Shown in pieces: positions 56,131 to 64,000 of a stretch of DNA of 64,000 bases. The stretch covers positions 399,869-463,868 of the forward strand of contig NZ_FXYF01000003.1 of NCBI RefSeq assembly GCF_900184945.1, given 5' to 3'. The stretch's first letter is position 1, and each line of letters opens with the position of its first letter. The position numbers and the translations under genes are program-made. The stretch is from Antarctobacter aquimaris (lineage in GTDB: Bacteria; Pseudomonadota; Alphaproteobacteria; Rhodobacterales; Rhodobacteraceae). The notes under the pieces were generated by a model that saw nothing but the letters and a program-made list of their open reading frames with translations, was not told where the DNA came from and did no database searches.

Positions 56131-56828
56131 GCGAAAACGATGCCCACCTGCTGATCGTCGACGATGACGAGCGGATCCGGGGGCTGTTGCAGAAGTTCCT
56201 GATGCGCAACGGCTTTCTGGTCAGCGCGGCACGCGACGCGGCGCATGCGCGGCGGCTGCTGGCGGGGCTCGACTTTGACCTGATCGTGCTGGACGTGATG
56301 ATGCCGGGCGAAGACGGCGTGAGCCTGACGCGCGGCATCCGCGAGACGCGGACCACGCCGGTGCTGCTGCTGACCGCGCGGTCCGAGACCGAGGACCGCA
56401 TCAAGGGGCTGGAGGCGGGGGCGGACGATTACCTGGCCAAGCCATTCGAACCCAAGGAGCTGCTGCTGCGGATCAACGCCATCCTGCGGCGGATGCCCGA
56501 GCCGAAACCCGAGGACAGCGCGCCCAAGCTGCTGACGCTGGGCGATTTCCGCTATGACATCGAGCGCGGCGAGATGTGGCGCGGCGAGGACCTGATCCGA
56601 CTGACCGCGACCGAAAGCCAGCTGATGCGGATCTTTTCCGCCCGACCCGGCGAGGCGCTGAGCCGGTCCAAGCTGGTCGAGGAACTGGGCCGCGACAAAG
56701 GCCAGGCGCAGGAGCGCGCGGTGGACGTGCAGATCACCCGGCTGCGGCGCAAGCTGGAGGCCGACCCGAAACAGCCGCGCTACCTGCAGACGGTGCGCGG
56801 GTCCGGTTACATGCTGGCGCCCGACTGA
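56127..56828 (+). CDS. petR: OmpR-family response regulator, PetR-like
   Basis: A 233-residue response regulator. It has a receiver domain with DDDE at 12-15, phospho-acceptor Asp56 in IVLDVMMPG and KPF lysine, and a winged-helix domain (VDVQITRLRRKLEADPKQPRYLQTVRGSGYML). It is translationally coupled to the PetP-like gene. No sensor kinase is adjacent. Confidence 0.87.
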   Translation: MSENDAHLLIVDDDERIRGLLQKFLMRNGFLVSAARDAAHARRLLAGLDFDLIVLDVMMPGEDGVSLTRGIRETRTTPVLLLTARSETEDRIKGLEAGADDYLAKPFEPKELLLRINAILRRMPEPKPEDSAPKLLTLGDFRYDIERGEMWRGEDLIRLTATESQLMRIFSARPGEALSRSKLVEELGRDKGQAQERAVDVQITRLRRKLEADPKQPRYLQTVRGSGYMLAPD

Positions 56829-56866
56829 CACCTTGCGGCGGCGGCGGATTCGCGTTTTGGTCACCG

Positions 56867-56919
56867 GGGAGTCGCGCCCTGCGGGCGCGTTTCGGGTATT
56901 TTTGCAGAAAAGAAGCAGG
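56867..56919 (+). repeat. Dispersed TATTT/AAGAAG intergenic motif, copy E
   Basis: The hairpin CGCGCCC-TGC-GGGCGCG (56873-56889) is followed by GGGTATTTTTGCAGAAAAG. It lies between petR and the amidohydrolase gene. Confidence 0.55.
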
Positions 56920-56926
56920 GGGCGCG

Positions 56927-57850
56927 ATGGCGACGGCACTCTTTACCCACGCGGACGGGCTGGATCACGTGACGCCGGAGGGCCACCCGGAGCGGGTGGC
57001 GCGGCTGGAACACCTGCTGCACGCGCTGGCCGGGCTGGACCTGGTGCGCGAGGCGGCGCCCGAGGCGGAGGACGCGCAGCTGCGGCTGTGCCATCCGCAG
57101 CGCTACATCGACCGGATCCGCGCCGGCGTGCCGGCCAGCGGGCAGGTGCAGCTGGATGCCGACACCTGGCTGTCGCCGGGGTCGTTCCGCGCCGCGTCGC
57201 GCGCCGCCGGGGCGGCCGTGGCGGCGGTGGACGCGGTGCTGGAGGGGCGGGTGGCCAATGCCTTTTGCGCCATGCGGCCGCCGGGGCACCATGCCGAGAC
57301 CGAGACGCCGATGGGGTTCTGCCTGTTCGGCAACGTCGCCATCGCGGCGAAACACGCGCTGGAGGCGCATGGGTTGAGCCGCGTGGCGGTGGTGGATTTC
57401 GACGTGCATCACGGCAACGGCACGCAGGACCTGCTGTGGAACGAGGCGCGCACGCTGTTCATCGGCAGCCACCAGATGCCGCTGTGGCCCGGCACCGGGC
57501 GGCCGGACGAGCGCGGCGCGCATGACAACGTGCTGAACCTGCCCCTGGCGCCGGGATCGGGCGGGGCCGAGATGCGCGCGGCCTGGGCGCCGGCGATTTC
57601 GCGGCTGCGCGCCTTCGAGCCGGAACTGCTGATCATCTCGGCCGGGTTCGACGCGCATCAGGACGATCCGCTGGCGCAGCTGGAGTGGTCGGTCGAGGAT
57701 TTCCGCTGGATCACCCGCGAGTTGTGCAAGATGGCGCGCGATGTCTGCGGCGGGCGCGTGGTGTCCTGTCTGGAGGGCGGCTATGATCTGGCCGCGCTGA
57801 GCGCCAGCGGCAAGGCGCATGTGGAAGTGTTGATGGAGGCAGGGGCATGA
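56927..57850 (+). CDS. Histone-deacetylase-family amidohydrolase
   Basis: A 307-residue HDAC-like zinc hydrolase. Hallmarks are RPPGHHAE, the metal-binding VVDFDVHHGNGTQ, SAGFDAH and LEGGYDL. Bacterial members remove acetyl groups from small molecules such as acetylpolyamines or acetoin-related compounds. A polyamine role would fit the transporter operon nearby but is not shown. The stop overlaps xseB by ATGA. Confidence 0.92.
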   Translation: MATALFTHADGLDHVTPEGHPERVARLEHLLHALAGLDLVREAAPEAEDAQLRLCHPQRYIDRIRAGVPASGQVQLDADTWLSPGSFRAASRAAGAAVAAVDAVLEGRVANAFCAMRPPGHHAETETPMGFCLFGNVAIAAKHALEAHGLSRVAVVDFDVHHGNGTQDLLWNEARTLFIGSHQMPLWPGTGRPDERGAHDNVLNLPLAPGSGGAEMRAAWAPAISRLRAFEPELLIISAGFDAHQDDPLAQLEWSVEDFRWITRELCKMARDVCGGRVVSCLEGGYDLAALSASGKAHVEVLMEAGA

Positions 57851-58089
57851 GCGAGACGCCGGTCGAGGAGATGAGTTTCGAGCAGGCCATGGCCGAGCTG
57901 GAAAAGGTGGTGGGCATGCTGGAGCGCGGCGACGTGGCGCTGGAGGACTCCATCGCGCTCTATGACCGCGGCGCCAAGCTGCGCGCGCGCTGCGAGAAGA
58001 AGCTGAAGGAAGCCGAGGAGAAGGTCGCCCAGATCACGCTGGACGCCGAGGGCAACCCGACCGGGACGAAAGCGGTCGAGGGACTCTGA
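57847..58089 (+). CDS. xseB: Exodeoxyribonuclease VII small subunit
   Basis: An 80-residue XseB with FEQAMAELEKVVGMLERGDVALEDSIALYDRG, the full family signature. It forms exonuclease VII with XseA, whose gene is elsewhere. It overlaps both neighbours by 1-4 bases in an operon with ispA and dxs. Confidence 0.96.
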   Translation: MSETPVEEMSFEQAMAELEKVVGMLERGDVALEDSIALYDRGAKLRARCEKKLKEAEEKVAQITLDAEGNPTGTKAVEGL

Positions 58090-58961
58090 TGAGTTTCGCG
58101 GACGGGCTGGCGCAGGCGGCGCGGGCCATCGAGGGGCATTTGCGGCGCGTGCTGGCCGAGCATCCGGCGCTGCCGGTGGTCGAGGCCATGGGCTATGCCG
58201 CCGGCGGTGGCAAGCGGCTGCGCGGTTACCTGGTACTGGAGGGCGCGCGGCTGCACGGCGTGGCGGCGGAACAGGCGCTGTGGCCTGCCACGGCCATCGA
58301 GGCGATCCATGCCTACAGCCTGGTGCATGACGATCTGCCCTGCATGGACGACGACGACCTGCGGCGCGGGTTGCCCACGGTGCATCGCAAATGGGACGAG
58401 GCGACCGCCGTGCTGGCCGGGGATGCCTTGCAGAGCTTGGGCTTTGAACTGGTGGCGCGGGACGAATGCCACCCGGACGCGGGTGTGCGCGCGGACCTGT
58501 GCCTGAGCCTGGCGCGGGCCTCGGGGGCGCGCGGCATGGTGTTGGGCCAGGCGCTGGACATGGCGGCCGAGCAGGCCGAGGCGCCCCTGACGCTGGACCA
58601 GATCACCGCGCTTCAGGCGGGCAAGACCGGCGCGCTGATCGGCTGGGCGGCGGAGGCGGGGGCGCGGATGGCGCGGGCCGAGGTGGCGCCGATGACCGGG
58701 TATGCGCAGCGGCTGGGCCTGGCCTTTCAGATCGCCGACGACATCCTGGATGTCGAGGGGGATGCGGCGCAGATGGGCAAGGCGGTGGGCAAGGATGCCG
58801 GGCGCGGCAAGGCGACATTCGTGTCGCTGCTGGGGCTGGACGGGGCGAAACGCCGCGCCGAAACCCTGGTGACGGAGGCCTGCGACTGCCTATCTGTTTA
58901 CGGTGCCGAGGCACGAAACTTGCAGGAGGCGGCGCGGTTCGCTATCTCGCGCCGGACCTGA
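58089..58961 (+). CDS. ispA: Farnesyl diphosphate synthase
   Basis: A 290-residue polyprenyl synthase. The first Asp-rich motif is DDLPCMDDDDLRRG and the second is DDILDVEGD; GGGKRLRGYLV and TGALIGWAAEAGA are present. It condenses isopentenyl and dimethylallyl diphosphates to geranyl and farnesyl diphosphate. The start shares one base with the xseB stop (TGATG). Confidence 0.94.
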   Translation: MSFADGLAQAARAIEGHLRRVLAEHPALPVVEAMGYAAGGGKRLRGYLVLEGARLHGVAAEQALWPATAIEAIHAYSLVHDDLPCMDDDDLRRGLPTVHRKWDEATAVLAGDALQSLGFELVARDECHPDAGVRADLCLSLARASGARGMVLGQALDMAAEQAEAPLTLDQITALQAGKTGALIGWAAEAGARMARAEVAPMTGYAQRLGLAFQIADDILDVEGDAAQMGKAVGKDAGRGKATFVSLLGLDGAKRRAETLVTEACDCLSVYGAEARNLQEAARFAISRRT

Positions 58962-58979
58962 CCCAACGGAGGGCGCCCG

Positions 58980-60905
58980 ATGAGCGACCGGCCCCAGACC
59001 CCCTTGCTCGACCGGGTGCGCAGCCCGGCGGACATGAAACACTTCTCCGACGCCGAGCTGGAGCGGCTGGCGCAGGAGGTGCGCGCCGAGACGATTTCGG
59101 CCGTGTCCGAAACCGGCGGCCACCTGGGCGCGGGGCTGGGCGTGGTCGAGCTGACCGTGGCGCTGCACGCGGTGTTCGACGCGCCGCGCGACAAGATCGT
59201 CTGGGACGTCAGTCACCAGTGTTACCCGCACAAGATCCTGACCGGGCGGCGCGACCGCATGCGCACCCTGCGCCAGAAGGACGGGCTGAGCGGTTTCACC
59301 AAGCGGTCGGAGTCGCCCTATGACCCGTTCGGGGCGGCGCACAGTTCGACCTCGATCAGCGCGGCGCTCGGCTTTGCCGTGGCGCGCGACCTGGGCGGGG
59401 TCTGCGACACCGGGCATGGCGACGCGATTGCGGTGATCGGCGACGGGTCGATGAGCGCGGGCATGGCCTTTGAGGCGATGAACAACGCGGGCCATCTGAA
59501 AAAGCGCCTGATCGTCATCCTGAACGACAACAAGATGAGCATCGCGCCGCCCACCGGGGCGTTGTCGTCCTATCTCAGCCGGCTCTATGCCGAGGCGCCG
59601 TTCCAGGACCTCAAGGCCGCCGCCAAGGGCGCGGTGTCGCTGCTGCCGGAGCCGTTCCGCGAGGGCGCCAAGCGCGCCAGGGAGATGCTCAAGGGCATGA
59701 CCGTGGGCGGCACGCTGTTCGAGGAACTGGGGTTTTCCTACCTCGGGCCGCTGGACGGGCACGACCTGCACCAGCTGTTGCCGGTGCTGCGCACGGTGCG
59801 CCAACGCGCGACCGGGCCGATCCTGATCCACGTGCTGACCAAGAAGGGCAAGGGCTATTCCCATGCCGAGCACGCGCCGGACAAGGGCCACGCGCGGGCG
59901 ACCTTTGACGTGATCACCGGCAAGCAGAAAAAGGCGCCGTCGAACGCGCCGTCCTATACCAAGGTCTTTGCCGAGGCGCTGTTGCAGCAGGCCGCCGACG
60001 ACCCACGCATCTGCGCGGTGACGGCGGCGATGCCGGACGGCACCGGGCTGGACCTGTTCGCCGAACGCTACCCCTCGCGCTGTTTCGACGTGGGCATCGC
60101 CGAGCAGCACGGCGTGACCTTTTGCGCCGGGTTGGCGGCGGGAGGAATGCGGCCCTTCTGCGCGATGTATTCGACCTTCTTGCAGCGCGGCTATGACCAG
60201 GTGGTGCATGACGTGGCGATCCAGCGCCTGCCGGTGCGCTTTGCCATCGATCGGGCCGGGCTGGTGGGCGCGGACGGTGCGACCCACGCGGGCAGCTACG
60301 ATGTCGCCTACCTGGCGAACCTGCCGGGCTTCGTGGTGATGGCGGCGGCGGACGAGGCCGAGCTGAAGCACATGGTCGCCACCGCGGCGGCGCATGACGA
60401 GGGTCCCATCGCCTTTCGCTATCCGCGGGGCGAGGGCGAGGGCGTGGAGATGCCCGAGCGGGGGCAGGTGCTGGAGATCGGCAAGGGCCGGATGATCCGC
60501 GAAGGGTCGGGCGTGGCGATCCTGTCGTTCGGCACCCGGCTGGGCGAGGTGCTGAAGGCCTGCGAGGCGCTGGAGGCGCGCGGCGTGTCGCCCACCGTGG
60601 CGGATGCGCGCTTTGCCAAGCCGCTGGACCGCGACCTGATCCTGCGGTTGGCGCGCGAGCATGACGCGCTGATCACCATCGAGGAGGGCGCGGTGGGCGG
60701 TTTCGGCAGCCACGTGGCGCAGCTGCTGGCCGAGGAAGGGGTGTTCGACCGCGGGCTGAAGTACCGGTCCATGGTGCTGCCCGACACCTTCATCGACCAG
60801 GCCAGCCCGCGCGACATGTACGCCGTGGCCCGGCTGAACGCCGAGGACATCGTGGCCAGGGTGCTCAAGGTGCTGGGCGTCGAGGTGCTGGACAAGCGCG
60901 CCTGA
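58980..60905 (+). CDS. dxs: 1-deoxy-D-xylulose-5-phosphate synthase
   Basis: A 641-residue thiamine-diphosphate enzyme that makes DXP from pyruvate and glyceraldehyde-3-phosphate, the entry of the MEP isoprenoid pathway. It has the [18 protein letters not shown] cofactor motif, [16 protein letters not shown] near the N-terminus, [17 protein letters not shown] and [16 protein letters not shown]. Gene order xseB-ispA-dxs is conserved in this group and couples the first committed step to FPP synthesis. Confidence 0.97.
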   Translation: MSDRPQTPLLDRVRSPADMKHFSDAELERLAQEVRAETISAVSETGGHLGAGLGVVELTVALHAVFDAPRDKIVWDVSHQCYPHKILTGRRDRMRTLRQKDGLSGFTKRSESPYDPFGAAHSSTSISAALGFAVARDLGGVCDTGHGDAIAVIGDGSMSAGMAFEAMNNAGHLKKRLIVILNDNKMSIAPPTGALSSYLSRLYAEAPFQDLKAAAKGAVSLLPEPFREGAKRAREMLKGMTVGGTLFEELGFSYLGPLDGHDLHQLLPVLRTVRQRATGPILIHVLTKKGKGYSHAEHAPDKGHARATFDVITGKQKKAPSNAPSYTKVFAEALLQQAADDPRICAVTAAMPDGTGLDLFAERYPSRCFDVGIAEQHGVTFCAGLAAGGMRPFCAMYSTFLQRGYDQVVHDVAIQRLPVRFAIDRAGLVGADGATHAGSYDVAYLANLPGFVVMAAADEAELKHMVATAAAHDEGPIAFRYPRGEGEGVEMPERGQVLEIGKGRMIREGSGVAILSFGTRLGEVLKACEALEARGVSPTVADARFAKPLDRDLILRLAREHDALITIEEGAVGGFGSHVAQLLAEEGVFDRGLKYRSMVLPDTFIDQASPRDMYAVARLNAEDIVARVLKVLGVEVLDKRA

Positions 60906-60917
60906 CGTGTGGGGCGG

Positions 60918-61032
60918 GAAAGGCCCTTCGAAGGGCCTTTCAAAACGCGCGACGCGCGTTTTGAAGCGGTTTCCAAACCGCGTGGTCAACGGCTTTCAAA
61001 GCCGTTAAGGAACGCTTTTCGAAAAGCGTTCC
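60918..61032. terminator. Five palindromes between convergent dxs and exoD
   Basis: (1) Perfect 24-base palindrome 60918-60941, arm GAAAGGCCCTTC. (2) Stem TTCAAAACGCGC with GCGCGTTTTGAA, 60939-60965. (3) GCGGTTT-CC-AAACCGC, 60966-60981. (4) AACGGCTTT-C-AAAGCCGTT, 60988-61006. (5) Perfect 24-base palindrome 61009-61032, arm GGAACGCTTTTC. Together they nearly fill the 144-base gap. Confidence 0.65.
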
Positions 61033-61049
61033 AGCGCCCGGTTCGACTG

Positions 61050-61679
61050 TCAGATCAGCCCCGACCAGATCGAGACCAGCAGCAGCGTCAACCCGCCCGC
61101 CTGGATATAGCCCCAGAGCATGAACAGCCCGTCGCGCGTCATGATGCCGTACATCAGCATCGCCACCGCCCCGGCAAAGAACGAGGTCACGAAGGGCAGC
61201 AGCTCCAGCACCGGCCAGGACAGCGCGATCAGCGTCACCGCCGCGTAGGCCAGCGGGCGGAAGGCGCGCGAGCTCAGCAGGCTCAGCCGGTCGCTGCTCC
61301 AGCGGTCCATCCAGCGTGCGGGGCGGCTCAGCCAGTCGAGCGCGCGGTTCATCCTGTCCGCGGTGATGCTGCGGCGGCACAGGAACCCCGGCAGCCACAG
61401 ATGCCGCCGTCCCATCAGCGCCTGCACCGACACCAGGATGGTGATCAGCGCGCCGATGGTCGGGCTGCCGGGTATGCCCGAGATGGGCGAGACCAGCACC
61501 ACCGCCGGCACCAGGATCACCGCGGCAAAGGATTGGTCCCCGACGCGGCCCAGCACGTCGCCGACCGACACGCGCGTGTCGCCGTCCAGCGGGCGCATCG
61601 CCTCGAGCAGTTCACCCAGGCTGCGCGGGGTCCTTGGTGCCTTGGGAGCCTCTCCCGGCACCTCCGGTTCGGAGGTCAT
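61050..61679 (-). CDS. ExoD-family membrane protein
   Basis: A 209-residue exopolysaccharide synthesis (ExoD) family protein with about four to five hydrophobic helices in the C-terminal two-thirds and the family stretch RVSVGDVLGRVGDQSFAAVILVPA. ExoD is needed for exopolysaccharide and symbiosis in rhizobia, but the biochemical role is unclear. It overlaps the upstream SDR gene by 4 bases. Confidence 0.85.
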   Translation of the reverse strand: MTSEPEVPGEAPKAPRTPRSLGELLEAMRPLDGDTRVSVGDVLGRVGDQSFAAVILVPAVVLVSPISGIPGSPTIGALITILVSVQALMGRRHLWLPGFLCRRSITADRMNRALDWLSRPARWMDRWSSDRLSLLSSRAFRPLAYAAVTLIALSWPVLELLPFVTSFFAGAVAMLMYGIMTRDGLFMLWGYIQAGGLTLLLVSIWSGLI

Positions 61680-62557
61680 CCCGCGTCCGCCTCGTCGTCG
61701 TCCGACGTCTCTGCCGCCAGCATCGCCGTCAGCGCGCTGCGGTAATCCGGGTAGCGCAGGGTGACGCCCAGCTCCTGCTTGATCCGGATGTTGGACACGC
61801 GCTTGCTCTCGCCGTAAAAGCTGCGCGCCATCGGGCTGAGGTCGGCCTCCTCAAAGGGCACCGCCGGCGGCACCGGCATCCCCAGCAGCTCGGCCGCGCA
61901 GGCGATGACGTCCTGTGGCGGTGCGGGGTCGTCGTCACACAGGTTGTAGACCCTGCCGGGGTTCGGCCGGTCGATCGAGGCTTTCAGGATCCGCGCGATA
62001 TCCTCGACGTGGATGCGCGAAAACACCTGGTTTTCCTTGATGATCCGCCGCGCGGTGCCGTTGCGCACCTTGGCGAAGGGGCCGCGCCCCGGCCCGTAGA
62101 TGCCGGCCAGGCGAAAGATGTGCAGCGGCAGCCCGGGGATCGCTGCCCAGGCGTCCTCGGCGGCGACGCGCAGCCGCCCCCGGCGCGAGCTGGGCGCCAG
62201 GGCCGTGTCCTCGTCGACCCAGCCGCCCTGGTGGTCGCCGTAGACGCCGGTCGTGGACAGGTAGCCGGCCCAGGCGAGGTGCGGCGCGCGCCGCGCGATC
62301 GCATCGCCTGCCAGCCGCAGCGCCGGGTCGCCGTCCGAATCGGGGGCGGCGGAGGTCAGCAGGTGGGTGGCGCGGCCCAGCGCCGCGGTCACCGCGCCGG
62401 CCTCCCAGAGGATCGGCGTGATGCCGGTGGCGGCCAGTCGCTCCAGCCTGGCCGGGTCGCGCGTGGTGCCGATCACCTGCCAGCCTTCGGCCAGCAGGCG
62501 CGGCGCCAGCGCGCGCGCGGAATAGCCGTGACCAAGGGAAAGCAGGGTGCGCGTCAT
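61676..62557 (-). CDS. NAD-dependent epimerase/SDR-family protein
   Basis: A 293-residue extended SDR with a slightly unusual N-terminal glycine motif (LLSLGHGYSARALA), STTGVYGDH, and FRLAGIYGPGRGP. It resembles YeeZ-like atypical SDRs rather than sugar epimerases. The catalytic YxxxK is not obvious. The function is unknown. It overlaps exoD. Confidence 0.85.
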   Translation of the reverse strand: MTRTLLSLGHGYSARALAPRLLAEGWQVIGTTRDPARLERLAATGITPILWEAGAVTAALGRATHLLTSAAPDSDGDPALRLAGDAIARRAPHLAWAGYLSTTGVYGDHQGGWVDEDTALAPSSRRGRLRVAAEDAWAAIPGLPLHIFRLAGIYGPGRGPFAKVRNGTARRIIKENQVFSRIHVEDIARILKASIDRPNPGRVYNLCDDDPAPPQDVIACAAELLGMPVPPAVPFEEADLSPMARSFYGESKRVSNIRIKQELGVTLRYPDYRSALTAMLAAETSDDDEADAG

Positions 62558-62724
62558 GCGCTCTTAGGTGGCTGCTGGCGCGCCGATATGCAAGCCTCGA
62601 CACGCCCGCCGCCTCGGCGGGACAGGGCCGCCCTCTGGCGGTCTTTTGCCGATCCGCGCAGGGCGGACTCGCGTGATGGGCGTTGTCGCTCTAGGACATA
62701 GCCAGTTTTTCCGGAGAAGCGCCC

Positions 62725-63201
62725 ATGCTGGCCCGCCGTACATTCCTGATTTCCGCCGCCGCCCTGCTGGCCGGCTGCGCCGCCGGCCCCAAGAGCCCGC
62801 AGGCCGGACCCGCCCCCGGCGACCCGCCGCTGCACCTCAACGAGACACCCGAACTGCGCGCCAAGATCAACAAGTGGGCGGATCACTACGAACTGCCGCG
62901 CGGCCTTGTCCACCGGCTGGCAATCCGCGAAAGCACCCACAACCCAAAGGCGCGCAGCGGCCCCTACTGGGGCCTGTTGCAGATCCTGCCGCAGACCGCG
63001 CGGACCATGGGCTTTCAGGGCAAGAACAGCGATTTGCTGGATGCCGACACCAATCTGAAATACGGCCTGAAATACCTCAAGGGCGCCTACATCGTCGGCG
63101 ACGGCGACTGGGATCGCTCGATCATGTGGTACGCCAAGGGCTATTACTACGAGGCCAAGCGCCGGGGCCTGCTGGTCGAAACCGGCCTGCGCTCGGGCTG
63201 A
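62725..63201 (+). CDS. Lipoprotein lytic transglycosylase (SLT domain)
   Basis: A 158-residue lipoprotein. The N-terminal signal ends in a lipobox LLAGC with Cys18. The SLT domain has the catalytic Glu69 in AIRESTHNPKA, the GLLQILPQTARTMG motif and NLKYGLKYL. It would cleave peptidoglycan glycan strands from the outer membrane inner face. The small size fits single-domain transglycosylases. Confidence 0.92.
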   Translation: MLARRTFLISAAALLAGCAAGPKSPQAGPAPGDPPLHLNETPELRAKINKWADHYELPRGLVHRLAIRESTHNPKARSGPYWGLLQILPQTARTMGFQGKNSDLLDADTNLKYGLKYLKGAYIVGDGDWDRSIMWYAKGYYYEAKRRGLLVETGLRSG

Positions 63202-63253
63202 GGCTGTCCCGGGGGGCTTTCCCCGGCGCCGATGCTGGCCTAGCCTGTGCCGC

Positions 63254-63877
63254 ATGGACACGCCCGATCTCGATTCCGCCTACGCCCTGCAAACCCCCGA
63301 GGACAACCTGCGGCTCTACGCGGCCTGGGCGGAAACCTACGACAGCGGCTTTGCCGACAGCCACCACTACGTCCTGCCGCTGCGCGTGGCCGAGGCCTAC
63401 GTTCAGGCCGGCGGGCAGGCCCCGGTGATCGACCTCGGCGCCGGCACCGGCCTCTGCGGCGCAGCGCTGCGGGTGCTGGGCATCGCCCCGGTCGAAGCCA
63501 CCGACCTGTCGCAACAGATGCTGGACGTCGCCGCGCGCAAGGACATCTACGCGCGGCTCTTCACCGGCAACCTGCTGGACCGCCTGCCGGTCGAAGACGG
63601 CGCCTACGCCGGCGCGGTCAGTTCCGGCACCTTCACCCACGGTCACGTCGGCGCGCAGGCGCTGGACGAGGTGCTGCGCGTGGTGCGCCCGGGCGGCATC
63701 GTCGCGCTGTCGGTCAATGCCGAACACTGGCAGGCGCAGGGCTTTGCCGCGCGGTTCGCCGCGCTGGGTGACCGGATCGCCGACCTCGCCACCCGCGACC
63801 TGCCGATATACGGCCCCGGCGCCACCGGCCCGCACGCCGGCGACCTCAGCCGCGTGGTCACCTTCACCCGCCGCTAG
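63254..63877 (+). CDS. Class I SAM-dependent methyltransferase
   Basis: A 207-residue methyltransferase with motif I VIDLGAGTGLCGAAL (about 58-72), the acidic loop VEATDLSQQML, and VLRVVRPGGIVALSV. The substrate is unknown. The stop is followed within a few bases by the IS630 element upstream flank. Confidence 0.9.
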   Translation: MDTPDLDSAYALQTPEDNLRLYAAWAETYDSGFADSHHYVLPLRVAEAYVQAGGQAPVIDLGAGTGLCGAALRVLGIAPVEATDLSQQMLDVAARKDIYARLFTGNLLDRLPVEDGAYAGAVSSGTFTHGHVGAQALDEVLRVVRPGGIVALSVNAEHWQAQGFAARFAALGDRIADLATRDLPIYGPGATGPHAGDLSRVVTFTRR

Positions 63878-63884
63878 CGCGGCG

Positions 63885-64000
63885 TCCTTGAAATCTGAAC
63901 CGAGTGGATTCCCACGGGTCTGATTCTGTGATTCACCATGTGTGGAGGTGGATCATGGGCAAATCGCTATCAATGGACATTCGGGAGCGTGTTGTCGCTC
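63885..64000 (+). mobile_element. IS630-family element, left part
   Basis: The left boundary is estimated; GAAATCTGAACCGAGTGGAT near 63890 may be the terminal repeat. The element continues beyond the right edge and includes the transposase start at 63955. Confidence 0.5.
63955..64000 (+). CDS. IS630-family transposase, N-terminal fragment
   Basis: The first 15 residues, MGKSLSMDIRERVVA, match the N-terminus of IS630-family transposases of this bacterial group (MxKxLSxDLRxRVV pattern), which starts a helix-turn-helix. TGGAGGTGGATC precedes the ATG. The rest lies outside the window. Confidence 0.65.
   Translation, partial: MGKSLSMDIRERVVA

Overview
The window is a GC-rich, gene-dense piece of an alphaproteobacterial chromosome, most likely from a Rhodobacteraceae/Roseobacter-group organism. 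Support for this comes from a PetP/PetR-type MarR plus OmpR regulator pair, a CenR/OtpR-like response regulator, a VPLPA-CTERM surface protein, fused FAD-dehydrogenase/GcvT proteins, the xseB-ispA-dxs operon and roseobacter-style intergenic repeat motifs. No tRNA, rRNA, CRISPR array, prophage or replication origin was seen. The only mobile-element trace is the first 46 bases of an IS630-type transposase at the right edge.

Layout. 1-7242: end of a MaoC-type dehydratase, a HAD-IIA protein, a coiled-coil membrane protein with an OmpA/BON envelope protein, ubiA head-to-head with rsmE, and a plant-type glutamate-cysteine ligase. 7243-10634: a cytoplasmic gamma-glutamyltransferase-like enzyme, an 882-base gene-free stretch holding three tandem copies of a structured ~200-bp repeat, and an RsbW-like kinase/STAS partner-switch pair. 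10724-22034: a thiolase, an XRE-cupin regulator with two operator-like palindromes, a GFA-type zinc protein, and a module of two dimethylglycine/sarcosine-dehydrogenase-like proteins flanking a LysE exporter and a betaine/homocysteine methyltransferase, then a pseudouridine synthase and an aldehyde dehydrogenase. Together these suggest methylated-glycine (betaine) demethylation.

22227-28389: 1-Cys peroxiredoxin, an aspartoacylase-like zinc enzyme, exonuclease III, a compact type II restriction-modification pair (BglII-like nuclease and MT-A70 methylase), then the cnoX-lonN-trm112 operon. 28399-33577: two tandem secreted trypsin-like proteases with different C-terminal tails, and a threonine/serine dehydratase. 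33672-40451: small conserved proteins, rpsO and pnp separated by a VPLPA-CTERM protein and a TetR regulator, then two small proteins. 40608-45522: ohr/ohrR, an intergenic region with an FNR-type box and a possible small RNA, a CenR-like regulator, ribA, a luciferase-like oxidoreductase and a YkuD protein.

45801-51856: a polyamine-type ABC transporter operon (ATPase, binding protein, two permeases) with an embedded double-DUF1330 gene and a 49-codon ORF. 51966-54522: two tandem Aer-type PAS proteins with a degenerate chemoreceptor tip. 54587-60905: ilvE, petP-petR, a histone-deacetylase-like amidohydrolase and the xseB-ispA-dxs isoprenoid operon. 61050-64000: exoD, an SDR epimerase, a lipoprotein lytic transglycosylase, a methyltransferase and the IS630 start.

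Two classes of non-coding sequence recur. One is clusters of long perfect palindromes, usually centred on TTCGAA, found only between convergent genes (7257-7322, 40458-40588, 60918-61032). The other is a hairpin plus TATTT...AAGAAG motif just past gene ends (12621, 17087, 32531, 43872, 56867).
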